In this document: positions 17,781 to 25,411 of the stretch, one piece after another
Numbering within the stretch: the stretch's first letter is position 1
Layout of the letters: each line of letters begins with the position of its first letter
Source of the DNA: Streptomyces sp. GESEQ-4
GTDB lineage: Bacteria; Actinomycetota; Actinomycetes; Streptomycetales; Streptomycetaceae
Assembly (NCBI RefSeq): GCF_017948455.1
Contig: NZ_JAFFSU010000002.1
Location: 434,001-498,000, forward strand
Direction of reading: 5' to 3'
Length of the DNA: 64,000 nt
Notes under the pieces: model-generated
What the model was told of the DNA's origin: nothing
Databases searched by the model: none
What the model saw: the letters and a program-made list of their open reading frames with translations, nothing else
Program-made: the position numbers and the translations under genes

Positions 17781-18236
17781 TCACACGTCGATGGTCACCG
17801 CGCAGGACCAGCCGTACGGACCGGGCTCGATGCGCAGGTTCTCCCACGCGATGCCCTTCGGCGCGGCGCCGATGACCTCCACCACGCCGAGATCGGCGAC
17901 CGCCATCCGTACGTCGAGCCCCTCGTCGTACGCCTCCGCCTCCACGTCGACCGGCACCTGCCCGTGCACCTCAAGGCGGAAGACGACCTCGTCGAGCAGC
18001 GTGGTCAGCAGATCCTCGGGCCTGCCTTCGGCCAGCCGCAGCCGGGCCACGTCCGTGGCCCGGGTCCCGGAGACGTCCGCGAAGCCCTCCACCATGCCTG
18101 TGACGGCCTCCACCAGACAGCGCTCGCGGCTCTCAGCCCAGGCCTCGACGCGCACGTCGGCCGTGTGCGGCACCAGCCGGTGCCCGCTCGTCCCGCGCCT
18201 GCGCGCCGTGATGTCGTCGCCCATGTCGCCGACCAT
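17781..18236 (-). CDS. Archease, activator of RtcB
   Basis: A 151-residue archease-family chaperone that promotes guanylylation and turnover of RtcB. The diagnostic opening GHRLVPHTADVRVEAWA is present, with the conserved Asp residues later in VDVEAEAYDEGLDVRM and the ending IAWENLRIEPGPYGWSCAVTIDV, which is typical. Start choice is uncertain: ATG 18236, ATG 18224 and a GTG just before 18236 all open the frame, and none has a strong ribosome site. It converges tail-to-tail with rtcB, so the pair is linked but not co-transcribed, which is unusual because they are often in one operon. Confidence 0.88.
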   Translation of the reverse strand: MVGDMGDDITARRRGTSGHRLVPHTADVRVEAWAESRERCLVEAVTGMVEGFADVSGTRATDVARLRLAEGRPEDLLTTLLDEVVFRLEVHGQVPVDVEAEAYDEGLDVRMAVADLGVVEVIGAAPKGIAWENLRIEPGPYGWSCAVTIDV

Positions 18237-18325
18237 GTTCACCGTGTGCCCACTGAGCAGAACCGCACACTGGTTTTGGGGGGCATGTCCGGACCGGCAG
18301 GGGAGCCACCGCCTCAGGAGCCGCC

Positions 18326-19084
18326 ATGACCGACCCGACCCGCCTCGCGCTCGCACCCGCACTGCGGGACGTACGGGCCGTCGTCTTCGACACCGACGGA
18401 GTGATCACCGACTCGGCCCGGGTGCACGCCGCCGCCTGGCGGACCGCCTTCGACACCCACCTGCGTCAGCACCCGCCCGAGGACCCGGAGCAGCGGCGCC
18501 CCTTCGATCCCCGGGACGACTACCTGCGGCACGTGGACGGCAAGTCCCGCCTCGACGGTGCCGCCGCCTTCCTCGCCTCCCGCGGTCTCGACACATCGGA
18601 GGGGACCGTACGGGCCGTCGCGGCGGACAAGGAGCGCCTCTTCACCGAGCGGCTGCGCACCGACGGCGTCGACGCCTATCCGGGGACGGTCCGGCTGGTG
18701 CGTGCCCTGCGTGCGTCCGGGGTACCCGTGGCGGCGGCCTCGGCGTCCCGGCACGCGGGGGAGCTGCTCACCCGGGCCGGGGTCCGGGACCTCTTCGACG
18801 CCCTGGTGGACGGCGGCGAGGCGGCCCGGCTGGGGCTCGCCGGCAAACCCGAGCCCGACCTCTTCCTGGAGGCGGCCCGCCGGCTCGGCGTCCCCGCCGG
18901 ACACGCCGCCGTCGTGGAGGACGCGCTGGCGGGCGTGGAAGCGGGGCGCCGTGGCGCGTTCGCGCTCGTCGTCGGCGTGGACCGGGCCGCCGGTGCGGAC
19001 ACCGGCGCGAGGCTGCTGCGGCACGGCGCCGACATCGTCGTACGAGATCTGGCAGAACTGCTCGTGGAAGGAGCACCGCGGTGA
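18326..19084 (+). CDS. HAD-family beta-phosphoglucomutase-like enzyme
   Basis: A 252-residue HAD phosphatase/mutase. Motif I VVFDTDGVITDSARVH supplies the Asp nucleophile and the general acid/base Asp two residues later. Motif II is AAASASRHAGELL, motif III the Lys of GLAGKPEPDLF, and motif IV VVEDALAGVEAG. The DYLRHVDGKSRLDG cap signature is the beta-phosphoglucomutase substrate loop. It overlaps the GH65 gene by 4 bases (GTGA), so the two are translationally coupled: the phosphorylase would release beta-glucose 1-phosphate and this enzyme would isomerise it to glucose 6-phosphate. The start has CAGGAG upstream. Confidence 0.9.
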   Translation: MTDPTRLALAPALRDVRAVVFDTDGVITDSARVHAAAWRTAFDTHLRQHPPEDPEQRRPFDPRDDYLRHVDGKSRLDGAAAFLASRGLDTSEGTVRAVAADKERLFTERLRTDGVDAYPGTVRLVRALRASGVPVAAASASRHAGELLTRAGVRDLFDALVDGGEAARLGLAGKPEPDLFLEAARRLGVPAGHAAVVEDALAGVEAGRRGAFALVVGVDRAAGADTGARLLRHGADIVVRDLAELLVEGAPR

Positions 19085-21459
19085 CCGCAGCGACGTCGTG
19101 GACCTGGGAGTACGACGGCTACGAACCGGCGGACGAACGGCTCAGGGAGTCGCTGTGCACGCTCGGCAACGGATACTTCGCCACCCGTGGCGCGTTCCCG
19201 GAGTGCGTCGCCGACGAGGTGCACTACCCCGGCACGTATGCGGCCGGCTGCTACAACCGGCTCACCTCGGACGTGGCGGGACACAGCGTCGAGAACGAGG
19301 ACATGGTCAACCTGCCGAACTGGCTGGCGCTGCGCTTCCGCCGCCCCGGCGGCCGGTGGCTCACCCCCGACACGGCGACGGTCCTCGACCACCGGCAGGT
19401 GCTGCACCTCGACTCGGGGATGATGGAGCGCGTCACGCGGTACGCGCTGGCGGAGGGCAAGTACCTGTTCGTACGGCAGCAGCGGTTCGTGGGCATGGCC
19501 GACCCTCATCTGGCGGTCCTGCGCACCGAGTTCACCGCCGAGGGCTTCGCGGGCGCCCTCGACGTCGAGGCGGCGCTCGACGGGGGCGTCACCAACTCCG
19601 GGGTCGCGCGCTACCGCGATCTGGACGGCCACCATCTGACCCATGTGCACACCGGGAGTTCCGCACCCGACACGGTGTGGCTGCGCTGCCGGACCCGCAC
19701 CTCGGACATCCGGATCGGCATGGCGGCCCGCCTGACCGCCGACGTCCCGGTGACCGAGCGGCTCGAGGTCAGCCGAGCCGTCCAGCGCATCCACCTCGAC
19801 CTGACCCCCGGCCGCACCGCCACCGTGGACAAGACCGTCGCCCTGCACACCTCCCACGACCCCGCGATCAGCGATCCGCTGGACGCCGCCGTCGACCGGG
19901 TGGACGCGGCCTCCGGCTTTGACGACCTGCTGAAGGCCCACCGCACGGCCTGGGACCAACTGTGGCGGCGGGCCGAGATCGACGTCCCCGGAGCCGCGGG
20001 CCGCATTCTCCGGCTGCACCTCTTCCACGTCCTGCAGACCCTCTCGCCGCACACCGCCGACCTGGACGTGGGCGTGCCGGCCCGGGGACTGCACGGCGAG
20101 GCGTACCGGGGGCACGTCTTCTGGGACGAGCTGTTCGTGCTGCCGTACCTGAATCTGCACTTCCCGGAGGTCTCCCGCGCCCTGCTCGGCTACCGCCACC
20201 GGCGCCTGGACCAGGCCCGTGCCGCCGCCCGCGCCACCGGGCGGCGCGGCGCGCTCTACCCGTGGCAGAGCGGCAGCGACGGCCGGGAGGAGACCCAGGA
20301 ACTGCATCTCAACCCGCGCTCGGGGCGCTGGCTGCCGGACCACTCCCGGCTGCAGCACCACGTCGGCTCGGCGATCGCGTACAACGTGTGGCGGTACTGC
20401 GAGGCCACCGGCGACGCCGAGTTCCTGCACACCAAGGGCGCCGAGATGCTGCTGCAGATCGCCCGCTACTGGGCGGACTCGGCCGACTACGACGAGGGCC
20501 TGGGCCGGTATCGCATCCGGGGCGTGGTCGGCCCCGACGAGTACCACGACGCCTACCCCGACGCGAAGCTGCCCGGCCTCGACGACAACGCGTACACCAA
20601 CGTCACCGCCGCGTGGGTGCTCACCCGCACCCTGGAGGTGCTGCGCGCCCTGCCCGAACCCCGCCGCCGCGAACTCCTCGAGCGCACCGGCCTGGACGGC
20701 GGCGAGCGGGAACAGTGGGACGAGGTGTCTCGCACCCTCCATGTGCCCTTCCACGGGGGTGTCATCAGCCAGTTCGAGGGCTACGGCGATCTCGCCGAAC
20801 TCGACTGGGAGGGCTACCGCAAGCGCTACGGCGACATCCGGCGCCTGGACCGGATCCTGGAGGCGGAGGGCGACACCGTCAACCGCTACCAGGCGTCCAA
20901 GCAGGCCGACGTGCTGATGCTCGGCTACCTCTTCTCACCCGCCGAACTCAAAGAAATCTTCAGCCGGTTGGGCCACCGCCTTGACCAGGACACCTGGCGG
21001 CGCACGGTCGACTATTACCTGCGGCGCACCAGCCACGGGTCGACCCTCAGCGGCCTGGTCCACGGCTGGGTGCTGGCCCGGGCCCGGCGCGCGGAGGCCT
21101 GGACGTTCTGCCAGGAGGCGCTGCGTGGCGACATCGCCGACCTGCAGGGCGGCACCACCGGCGAGGGCATCCACCTCGGCGCCATGGCCGGCACCCTCGA
21201 CCTCGTCCAGCGTGGACTGACCGGACTGGCGACCAGTGGCGGGGCGCTGTGCCTCGAACCGGTGCCGCTGCCGGAGCTGTCCTCGTACGGCTTCGCCATC
21301 CACTACCAGGGCCACTGGGGCATCCGGCTGCGGCTGGAACACGGGCGGCTGGAGATCACGGTGCCTCCGTCCGACCTCGACCCGATCGACGTCCGCCTGC
21401 CGGACCGCACGGTGTCCGTCCAGCCGGGCGAGATGCGACGGCTGATGCTGCCGGGGTGA
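19081..21459 (+). CDS. Glycoside hydrolase family 65 disaccharide phosphorylase
   Basis: A 792-residue cytoplasmic enzyme, probably a trehalose-, kojibiose- or maltose-type phosphorylase. The N-terminal beta-sandwich starts WTWEYDGYEPADERLRESL and includes GNGYFATRGAFPE. The (alpha/alpha)6 catalytic barrel has GHVFWDELFVLPYL and the general acid Glu487 in GVVGPDEYHDAY. The phosphate-binding region includes KQADVLML and HGSTLS. The small C-terminal sandwich ends the protein. GTG 19081 overlaps the mutase stop codon; the open frame continues upstream through other genes but that is a shadow. Length fits the family. The exact disaccharide cannot be read from sequence. Confidence 0.9.
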   Translation: MTAATSWTWEYDGYEPADERLRESLCTLGNGYFATRGAFPECVADEVHYPGTYAAGCYNRLTSDVAGHSVENEDMVNLPNWLALRFRRPGGRWLTPDTATVLDHRQVLHLDSGMMERVTRYALAEGKYLFVRQQRFVGMADPHLAVLRTEFTAEGFAGALDVEAALDGGVTNSGVARYRDLDGHHLTHVHTGSSAPDTVWLRCRTRTSDIRIGMAARLTADVPVTERLEVSRAVQRIHLDLTPGRTATVDKTVALHTSHDPAISDPLDAAVDRVDAASGFDDLLKAHRTAWDQLWRRAEIDVPGAAGRILRLHLFHVLQTLSPHTADLDVGVPARGLHGEAYRGHVFWDELFVLPYLNLHFPEVSRALLGYRHRRLDQARAAARATGRRGALYPWQSGSDGREETQELHLNPRSGRWLPDHSRLQHHVGSAIAYNVWRYCEATGDAEFLHTKGAEMLLQIARYWADSADYDEGLGRYRIRGVVGPDEYHDAYPDAKLPGLDDNAYTNVTAAWVLTRTLEVLRALPEPRRRELLERTGLDGGEREQWDEVSRTLHVPFHGGVISQFEGYGDLAELDWEGYRKRYGDIRRLDRILEAEGDTVNRYQASKQADVLMLGYLFSPAELKEIFSRLGHRLDQDTWRRTVDYYLRRTSHGSTLSGLVHGWVLARARRAEAWTFCQEALRGDIADLQGGTTGEGIHLGAMAGTLDLVQRGLTGLATSGGALCLEPVPLPELSSYGFAIHYQGHWGIRLRLEHGRLEITVPPSDLDPIDVRLPDRTVSVQPGEMRRLMLPG

Positions 21460-21462
21460 CGT

Positions 21463-21570
21463 AGCGCTCCGCTGGAAGTCCGGTGCGTCGTCTGCGGCGC
21501 CGTCGTGGCTGGTCGCGCCCACGCGGCGGTAGCCGCAGATCGACACAGCCCCGCGCCCCTTCGGGGCGCG
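21463..21570 (+). repeat. Palindromic intergenic element, copy R4
   Basis: The only copy in the opposite orientation. It starts with GCGCTCCGCTGG four bases after the GH65 stop codon. It then runs through the complement of the core (GGCTGGTCGCGCCC), GCCGCAGATCGACACAGCC and the terminal hairpin CGCGCCCCTTCGGGGCGCG. Relative to its host gene it has the same polarity as R1, R2, R3, R7 and R8. Confidence 0.8.
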
Positions 21571-21891
21571 TCGACAGGCCCGATTCAAGAGGTCAAGGTA
21601 CCGGACGTCGTCGACGGGTGTACACGCCTGATCCGCGGCTCCCGCGACGTCAACTCGCGTCGTATCGCGGACGGCTGACCTCTCCGCCCGAGCCGCCGCC
21701 GCTGTCGAAACCCCGCTGACCTGCGCCAGCGCGCTGGGACTCGGCGTGCTTGACCGTCAACTTCCGGTCAACCGGAGGGCGTTCGATGACGACTCCCGGT
21801 ACTGCGACGGTTACCCACCGAAGCCCCGGGTGCGGCAGACTGCCGTGAGCCGTACGAAAGGCGTCGATTCGGCTGGATGAGAGGGAGTTTC
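21571..21891. other. 321-bp gap without a recognisable gene
   Basis: No convincing gene is visible. One strand reads EVKVPDVVDGCTRLIRG followed by a stop near 21679, which might be an old coding remnant but matches nothing that I know. An inverted repeat TTGACC (21750-21755) and GGTCAA (21766-21771) lies 120 bp upstream of the 2H-type gene and could be its control site. Confidence 0.4.
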
Positions 21892-22509
21892 ATGGACCGG
21901 TATCTCAGGGGGGCGAGGCTCTGGCCCGACGGGTGGACCAAGCTCAGGGTGGACTTCGTCCCGCGGCTCCCCGAGATCAAACCGGTGACCGACATCTATC
22001 GCCCGGTCCTCGCCCGGTTCGGGTTCGTCTCGCCGGTCAAGGACGAGTGGCTGCACGAGACGCTGGCCGTCGTCGACGACCGGCCCGCGAGCGAGGTGAC
22101 CGGACCGGAACTCGCCCTGTTCGAAGGCCGGTTGCGGGAACGGCTCGGCGCGGTGCGCCCCTTCACGGTGACGGTGGGCGCGGCGGTGGCGGGCCGGTGC
22201 GGTGTCCTGCTCGACATCGCTCCCGAGGACGAGTTCCAGGAGCTGCGGCACCAGGCCAGGGACGCCGTCGTGGAGGTGTTCGGCGAGGACGCCGACGACT
22301 ACGAGGACGAACGCCCGAGGATCTCGCTGGCCTACGGCACCGCACTCGGCGACTCGCGGCTCCTGCAGGGCAGGCTGCGCAGCGCCTCGGGCCGGCAGGC
22401 CACGCTGACCGTGGACGGCGCACGGCTCGTGGAGGCCGTCCAGGATCGCAAGCAGCACGAGATCCGCTGGCAGGAGCTGGCGTTCGTGCCGCTGGGCGGT
22501 GCGGGGTGA
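21892..22509 (+). CDS. 2'-5' RNA ligase-like (2H phosphoesterase) protein
   Basis: A 205-residue protein of the LigT/2H phosphoesterase group, whose active members open 2',3'-cyclic phosphates. The first HxT motif is present as WLHETLAVV (about residue 50). The second, normally PHxSLAY, reads PRISLAYG, so an Arg replaces the catalytic His. The protein may be inactive, altered in chemistry or only RNA-binding. The rest of the fold looks complete, with no frameshift. Start 21892 is chosen because GGGAG precedes it; an ATG 15 bases earlier has no ribosome site. It lies about 4 kb from rtcB and archease, suggestive of an RNA-end theme but not in the same transcript. Confidence 0.75.
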   Translation: MDRYLRGARLWPDGWTKLRVDFVPRLPEIKPVTDIYRPVLARFGFVSPVKDEWLHETLAVVDDRPASEVTGPELALFEGRLRERLGAVRPFTVTVGAAVAGRCGVLLDIAPEDEFQELRHQARDAVVEVFGEDADDYEDERPRISLAYGTALGDSRLLQGRLRSASGRQATLTVDGARLVEAVQDRKQHEIRWQELAFVPLGGAG

Positions 22510-22578
22510 GGGCCGCCTCCGTCCCCAACCTGCCTTCTCCGTAAGGGCGTTGAACATCACCCGTCCCGGTCGCGTACC

Positions 22579-23014
22579 TCAGGGCACATCGATCCCGGAC
22601 GACAGGAGTACCTGCCAGAAGGTCAGCAGGGCGGCGGGGGACTCGGGGCCGGTCAGGGCCTGTCCCGTCCAGATGCACGTGCCGGTCCCGGTGTAGCGGG
22701 CGCCCCACCGCTGGGAGCGTGCCGCGACCGGTCGCAGACCCCGGCCGCCGTCGTCTGTCTCGGACGCCCGGCGGATCCGGGGAATTACCGGGACCTTGGC
22801 ATGCCGGACGACATTGCCCACCAGCTCGCTGACCAGCAGTTCCGTCGTCATCGCCAGATCGTCCAGGCCCCACTCGCCCCACCAGCAGAGCCGCGTCGGC
22901 CCCGTCGAGCAGCCGCGCGAGATGGACCATGCCCACGTCGATGTCCCGGCCGGCGGACTTGATCAGCGCGGCAGACGCCGTCCGCGCAGGCCCTCGGGCC
23001 CGCCCGCATCGCAC
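22579..23014 (-). pseudogene. Decayed SpoIIE phosphatase/HATPase fusion, C-terminal remnant
   Basis: Two pieces of one ancestral protein survive in different frames. The upstream piece (about 22995-22890) reads IDVGMVHLARLLDGADAALLV, the usual end of a PP2C/SpoIIE domain. The downstream piece, in another frame, reads GEWGLDDLAMTTELLVSELV, the start of the anti-sigma-type HATPase domain. It then jumps to DDGGRGLRPVAARSQRWGARYTGTGTCIW, having lost most of the domain's middle. The frame change and internal deletions make a functional product unlikely. An ATG at 22851 opens a 90-residue frame, but it lacks the ATP-binding N-box context. Confidence 0.7.
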
Positions 23015-23035
23015 ATCGCCTCGGTCGCGCCCTGT

Positions 23036-23623
23036 TCAGCCGGCCTTCGGCCCCGGCGCTCCCACCCGCAGTCCGTCCATGACCAGGTCGAAGAGGCGGG
23101 TGGCGCGTGCCTCCCAGTCGCCGTGAGGGTCCATCGCGAACAGGCCGGAGATGGCGAGGATGAAGTCGTCCGCGCTGACGCCGGGGCGGATGGTGCCGGA
23201 CTCTTCGGCGGCGTGGAGCAGGAGTTCGGCCGCGGAGGTCACCGGGGTGGGCTCAGGTTTCGCCGCGGCGCCCGGTGCACTGGTGACCTGGTGGATCGCG
23301 TCCGCCAGGCCGACCTTGGTCATGGCGAACTGCGCGAGCCGGTCCATCCAGTCCCGCAGCGCCCGGTCGGGTTCCCGGGTCTGAAGCAACTGGTGTGCGC
23401 TGTCGGCGACCTGCTGCATCTCGTGGCGGTAGATCTCCAGGACGAGCGCCTCGCGGTTGGGGAAGTTCCGGTAGAACGTGCCCTGTCCGACGCCCGCCTT
23501 CTTGGCGATCGCGCTCAGCGGGGCGTCGGCGGAGCGGGTCAGCTCGACGAGCGCCACTTCCAGGATGCGCTCGCGATTGCGCTGCGCGTCCGAGCGCAGC
23601 GGTGCGCCCTTCTTCTCCGTCAC
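23036..23623 (-). CDS. TetR-family repressor
   Basis: A 195-residue regulator. The N-terminal HTH is clear: ERILEVALVELTRSADAPLSAIAKKAGVGQGTFYRNFPNREAL, split here by function into helix 1, then the GVGQGTFYRNF recognition helix. The C-terminal ligand domain has the SBP-type ending seen in actinobacterial TetRs (TSAAELLLHAAEESGTIRPGVSADDF). The GTG at 23623 has GGAGG seven bases upstream. It is divergent from the molybdo-flavoenzyme operon, and two identical 14-bp palindromes lie between them, so it very probably represses both itself and that operon. The inducer, perhaps an aldehyde or N-heterocycle, is unknown. Confidence 0.9.
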   Translation of the reverse strand: MTEKKGAPLRSDAQRNRERILEVALVELTRSADAPLSAIAKKAGVGQGTFYRNFPNREALVLEIYRHEMQQVADSAHQLLQTREPDRALRDWMDRLAQFAMTKVGLADAIHQVTSAPGAAAKPEPTPVTSAAELLLHAAEESGTIRPGVSADDFILAISGLFAMDPHGDWEARATRLFDLVMDGLRVGAPGPKAG

Positions 23624-23668
23624 CCGTGGCCTCCTCGCAGGCTCGCCGAGGAGCCCGGTCTTGCTAAG

Positions 23669-23713
23669 CGGACAGCTGTCCGGTACGTTTTCCTGAAAGC
23701 GGACAGCTGTCCG
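23669..23713. promoter_or_regulatory. Paired TetR operators
   Basis: The 14-bp palindrome CGGACAGCTGTCCG occurs twice, at 23669-23682 and 23700-23713, each preceded by AAG and followed by GT. Centres are 31 bp apart, three helical turns, so two dimers would bind the same face. It lies 46 bp from the TetR start and 145 bp from the first oxidoreductase gene. Confidence 0.75.
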
Positions 23714-23858
23714 GTCGGTTCCCACCATAGCCGCGACAGAGCCGATCCAGCCACGTATCGCGCCGCCTCTTTGCCTCCCGACACCCCCGATCTTCCTATA
23801 CGCCTGCCTGCCGGACCGCCCTCTCGGCGCACTCCGGAGCTGTGAAAGAAGGCTGATC

Positions 23859-24422
23859 ATGGCCCCAGCCCCCGCATCGACGTATAGCGCCATCACCCTG
23901 AACATCAACGGCGAGAAACACACGCTCTCCGTCGACCACCGCACCACCCTGCTCGACGCGCTGCGCGAACGCCTCGATCTCACCGGCACCAAAAAGGGCT
24001 GTGACCAGGGCCAATGCGGTGCCTGCACGGTCCTGATCGACGGCCGCCGAGCCGTGGCCTGTCTGCAACTGGCGGTGGCCGTCGAGGGGCGTGAGATCAC
24101 CACCGTCGAAGGCCTGGCCGACGGCGAACGGCTGCACCCGGTGCAGCAGGCCTTCCTCGACCTCGACGGCTACCAGTGCGGCTACTGCACGCCGGGCCAG
24201 ATCTGTTCGGCCGTCGCGGTGATCGAGGAACACGCGGCCGGGTGGCCGAGCGCCGCCACCGACGACGTACGGCCCGAGGCGGGACCGCCGCCCCTGACCG
24301 CCGACGAGATCCGCGAGCGGATGAGCGGCAACCTGTGCCGCTGCGGAGCGTATGTATCGATCGTGCAGGCCGTCGCCCAGGCGGCCGAGGCGCGCACCGA
24401 GACCACGGAGGCGGCGGCATGA
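23859..24422 (+). CDS. Molybdo-flavoenzyme iron-sulfur subunit (PaoA/YagT-like)
   Basis: A 187-residue electron-transfer subunit with two [2Fe-2S] clusters. The N-terminal ferredoxin-like cluster uses CDQGQCGACTVLIDG plus a later Cys (AVACLQL). The C-terminal helical cluster uses QCGYCTPGQ and NLCRCGAY. Unlike the E. coli periplasmic PaoA there is no twin-arginine leader (it starts MAPAPASTYSAITL), so this enzyme should be cytoplasmic. The insertion between the two C-terminal motifs is long and Pro-rich. ATG 23859 has GAAGG upstream. The next gene overlaps by four bases (ATGA). Confidence 0.9.
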   Translation: MAPAPASTYSAITLNINGEKHTLSVDHRTTLLDALRERLDLTGTKKGCDQGQCGACTVLIDGRRAVACLQLAVAVEGREITTVEGLADGERLHPVQQAFLDLDGYQCGYCTPGQICSAVAVIEEHAAGWPSAATDDVRPEAGPPPLTADEIRERMSGNLCRCGAYVSIVQAVAQAAEARTETTEAAA

Positions 24423-25411
24423 GGGAGTTCGGCTACCAGCGCGTCCGCGACGTCTCCGGCGCGGTCGCGCTGCTCGACGCCGATCCGGAGGCGCGTTTCC
24501 TCGGCGGCGGCACCAACCTCGTCGACCTGATGAAGACCGGCGTCGAGCGGCCGGCCCGGCTCGTCGACGTCCGTGAACTGCCTTTGGACCGCATCGAGTC
24601 GACGCCCGACGGCGCCCTGCGGATCGGCGCGACCGTCACCAACAGCGACCTGGCCGCCCACCCCGAAGTCCGGCGCCGCTACCCGGCGTTGACGCAGGCG
24701 GTGCTCGCCGGAGCGTCCGGGCAGCTGCGCAACATGGCCACCGTCGGCGGAAATCTGCTCCAGCGCACCCGCTGCGGCTACTTCGCCGACGTGAGCCGGC
24801 CCTGCAACAAGCGTGTCCCCGGCAGCGGTTGCCCCGCGATCGAGGGCGAGCACCACAACGCGGCCATCCTCGGCGCCTCCGACCACTGCGTGGCCGTACA
24901 CCCGTCGGACATGGGCGTGGCGCTCGCCGCCTTCGACGCGGTCGTGTCGTACGAAACCGCCGACGGGCCGGGTGAGTTGCCGCTCGCCGACTTCTATCTG
25001 CCGGTCGGTGACACCCCGCACCTGGAGACCGCCCTGCCGCGGGGCGCCCTGATCACCGGCGTCACCCTGCCGCCCGCGCCGGTCGCGGCCCACTCCCGCT
25101 ACCGCAAGGTGCGCGAGCGCGCCTCGTACGCGTTCGCGATCGGCTCGGTCGCCGCCGCGCTCGACATCGAGGCGGGAGTCGTACGGGACGCGCGCGTGGC
25201 CCTCGGAGCGGTCGCGTCGCGGCCGTGGCGGGCCCTGGAGGCCGAGCGGGTGCTGACGGGCGCACCGGCCGATGTCCGCACCTTCGAAGCCGCCGCGGAC
25301 GCCGAACTGGCCGCGGCCCGGCCCCTGCCCCACAACGGATACAAGGTGACCCTCATGCGCAACCTCATGGTGGCCGTGCTGACCGAACTCGCCCAGGAGG
25401 CCGCCCGATGA
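24419..25411 (+). CDS. Molybdo-flavoenzyme FAD subunit with predicted [4Fe-4S] insertion (PaoB/YagS-like)
   Basis: A 330-residue FAD-binding subunit. The FAD loop AGASGQLRNMATVGGNLLQ is typical of the xanthine dehydrogenase family. It is followed by a cysteine-rich insertion, RTRCGYFADVSRPCNKR then PGSGC, which matches the extra [4Fe-4S] site of the PaoABC aldehyde oxidoreductases. The CO_deh_flav_C domain closes the protein. It overlaps both neighbours by four bases, so the three structural subunits are translationally coupled. This insertion is the best evidence that the enzyme is an aldehyde oxidoreductase of Pao type rather than a classical xanthine dehydrogenase. Confidence 0.88.
   Translation: MREFGYQRVRDVSGAVALLDADPEARFLGGGTNLVDLMKTGVERPARLVDVRELPLDRIESTPDGALRIGATVTNSDLAAHPEVRRRYPALTQAVLAGASGQLRNMATVGGNLLQRTRCGYFADVSRPCNKRVPGSGCPAIEGEHHNAAILGASDHCVAVHPSDMGVALAAFDAVVSYETADGPGELPLADFYLPVGDTPHLETALPRGALITGVTLPPAPVAAHSRYRKVRERASYAFAIGSVAAALDIEAGVVRDARVALGAVASRPWRALEAERVLTGAPADVRTFEAAADAELAAARPLPHNGYKVTLMRNLMVAVLTELAQEAAR

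Noticed and set aside
18676..20754. A 692-codon frame antisense to the GH65 gene
   Set aside because: Composition is that of a shadow frame, rich in Gly, Val and Arg without family motifs, while the opposite strand is clearly a phosphorylase.
17791..21459. A 1222-codon open frame containing the GH65 enzyme
   Set aside because: The first 430 codons are in other frames of archease and HAD genes and look like GC-rich shadow; the real start is GTG 19081, overlapping the mutase stop codon.
23669..23713. Short direct repeats that might be a mini CRISPR array
   Set aside because: Only two copies, each a palindrome in a divergent control region; this is an operator pair.
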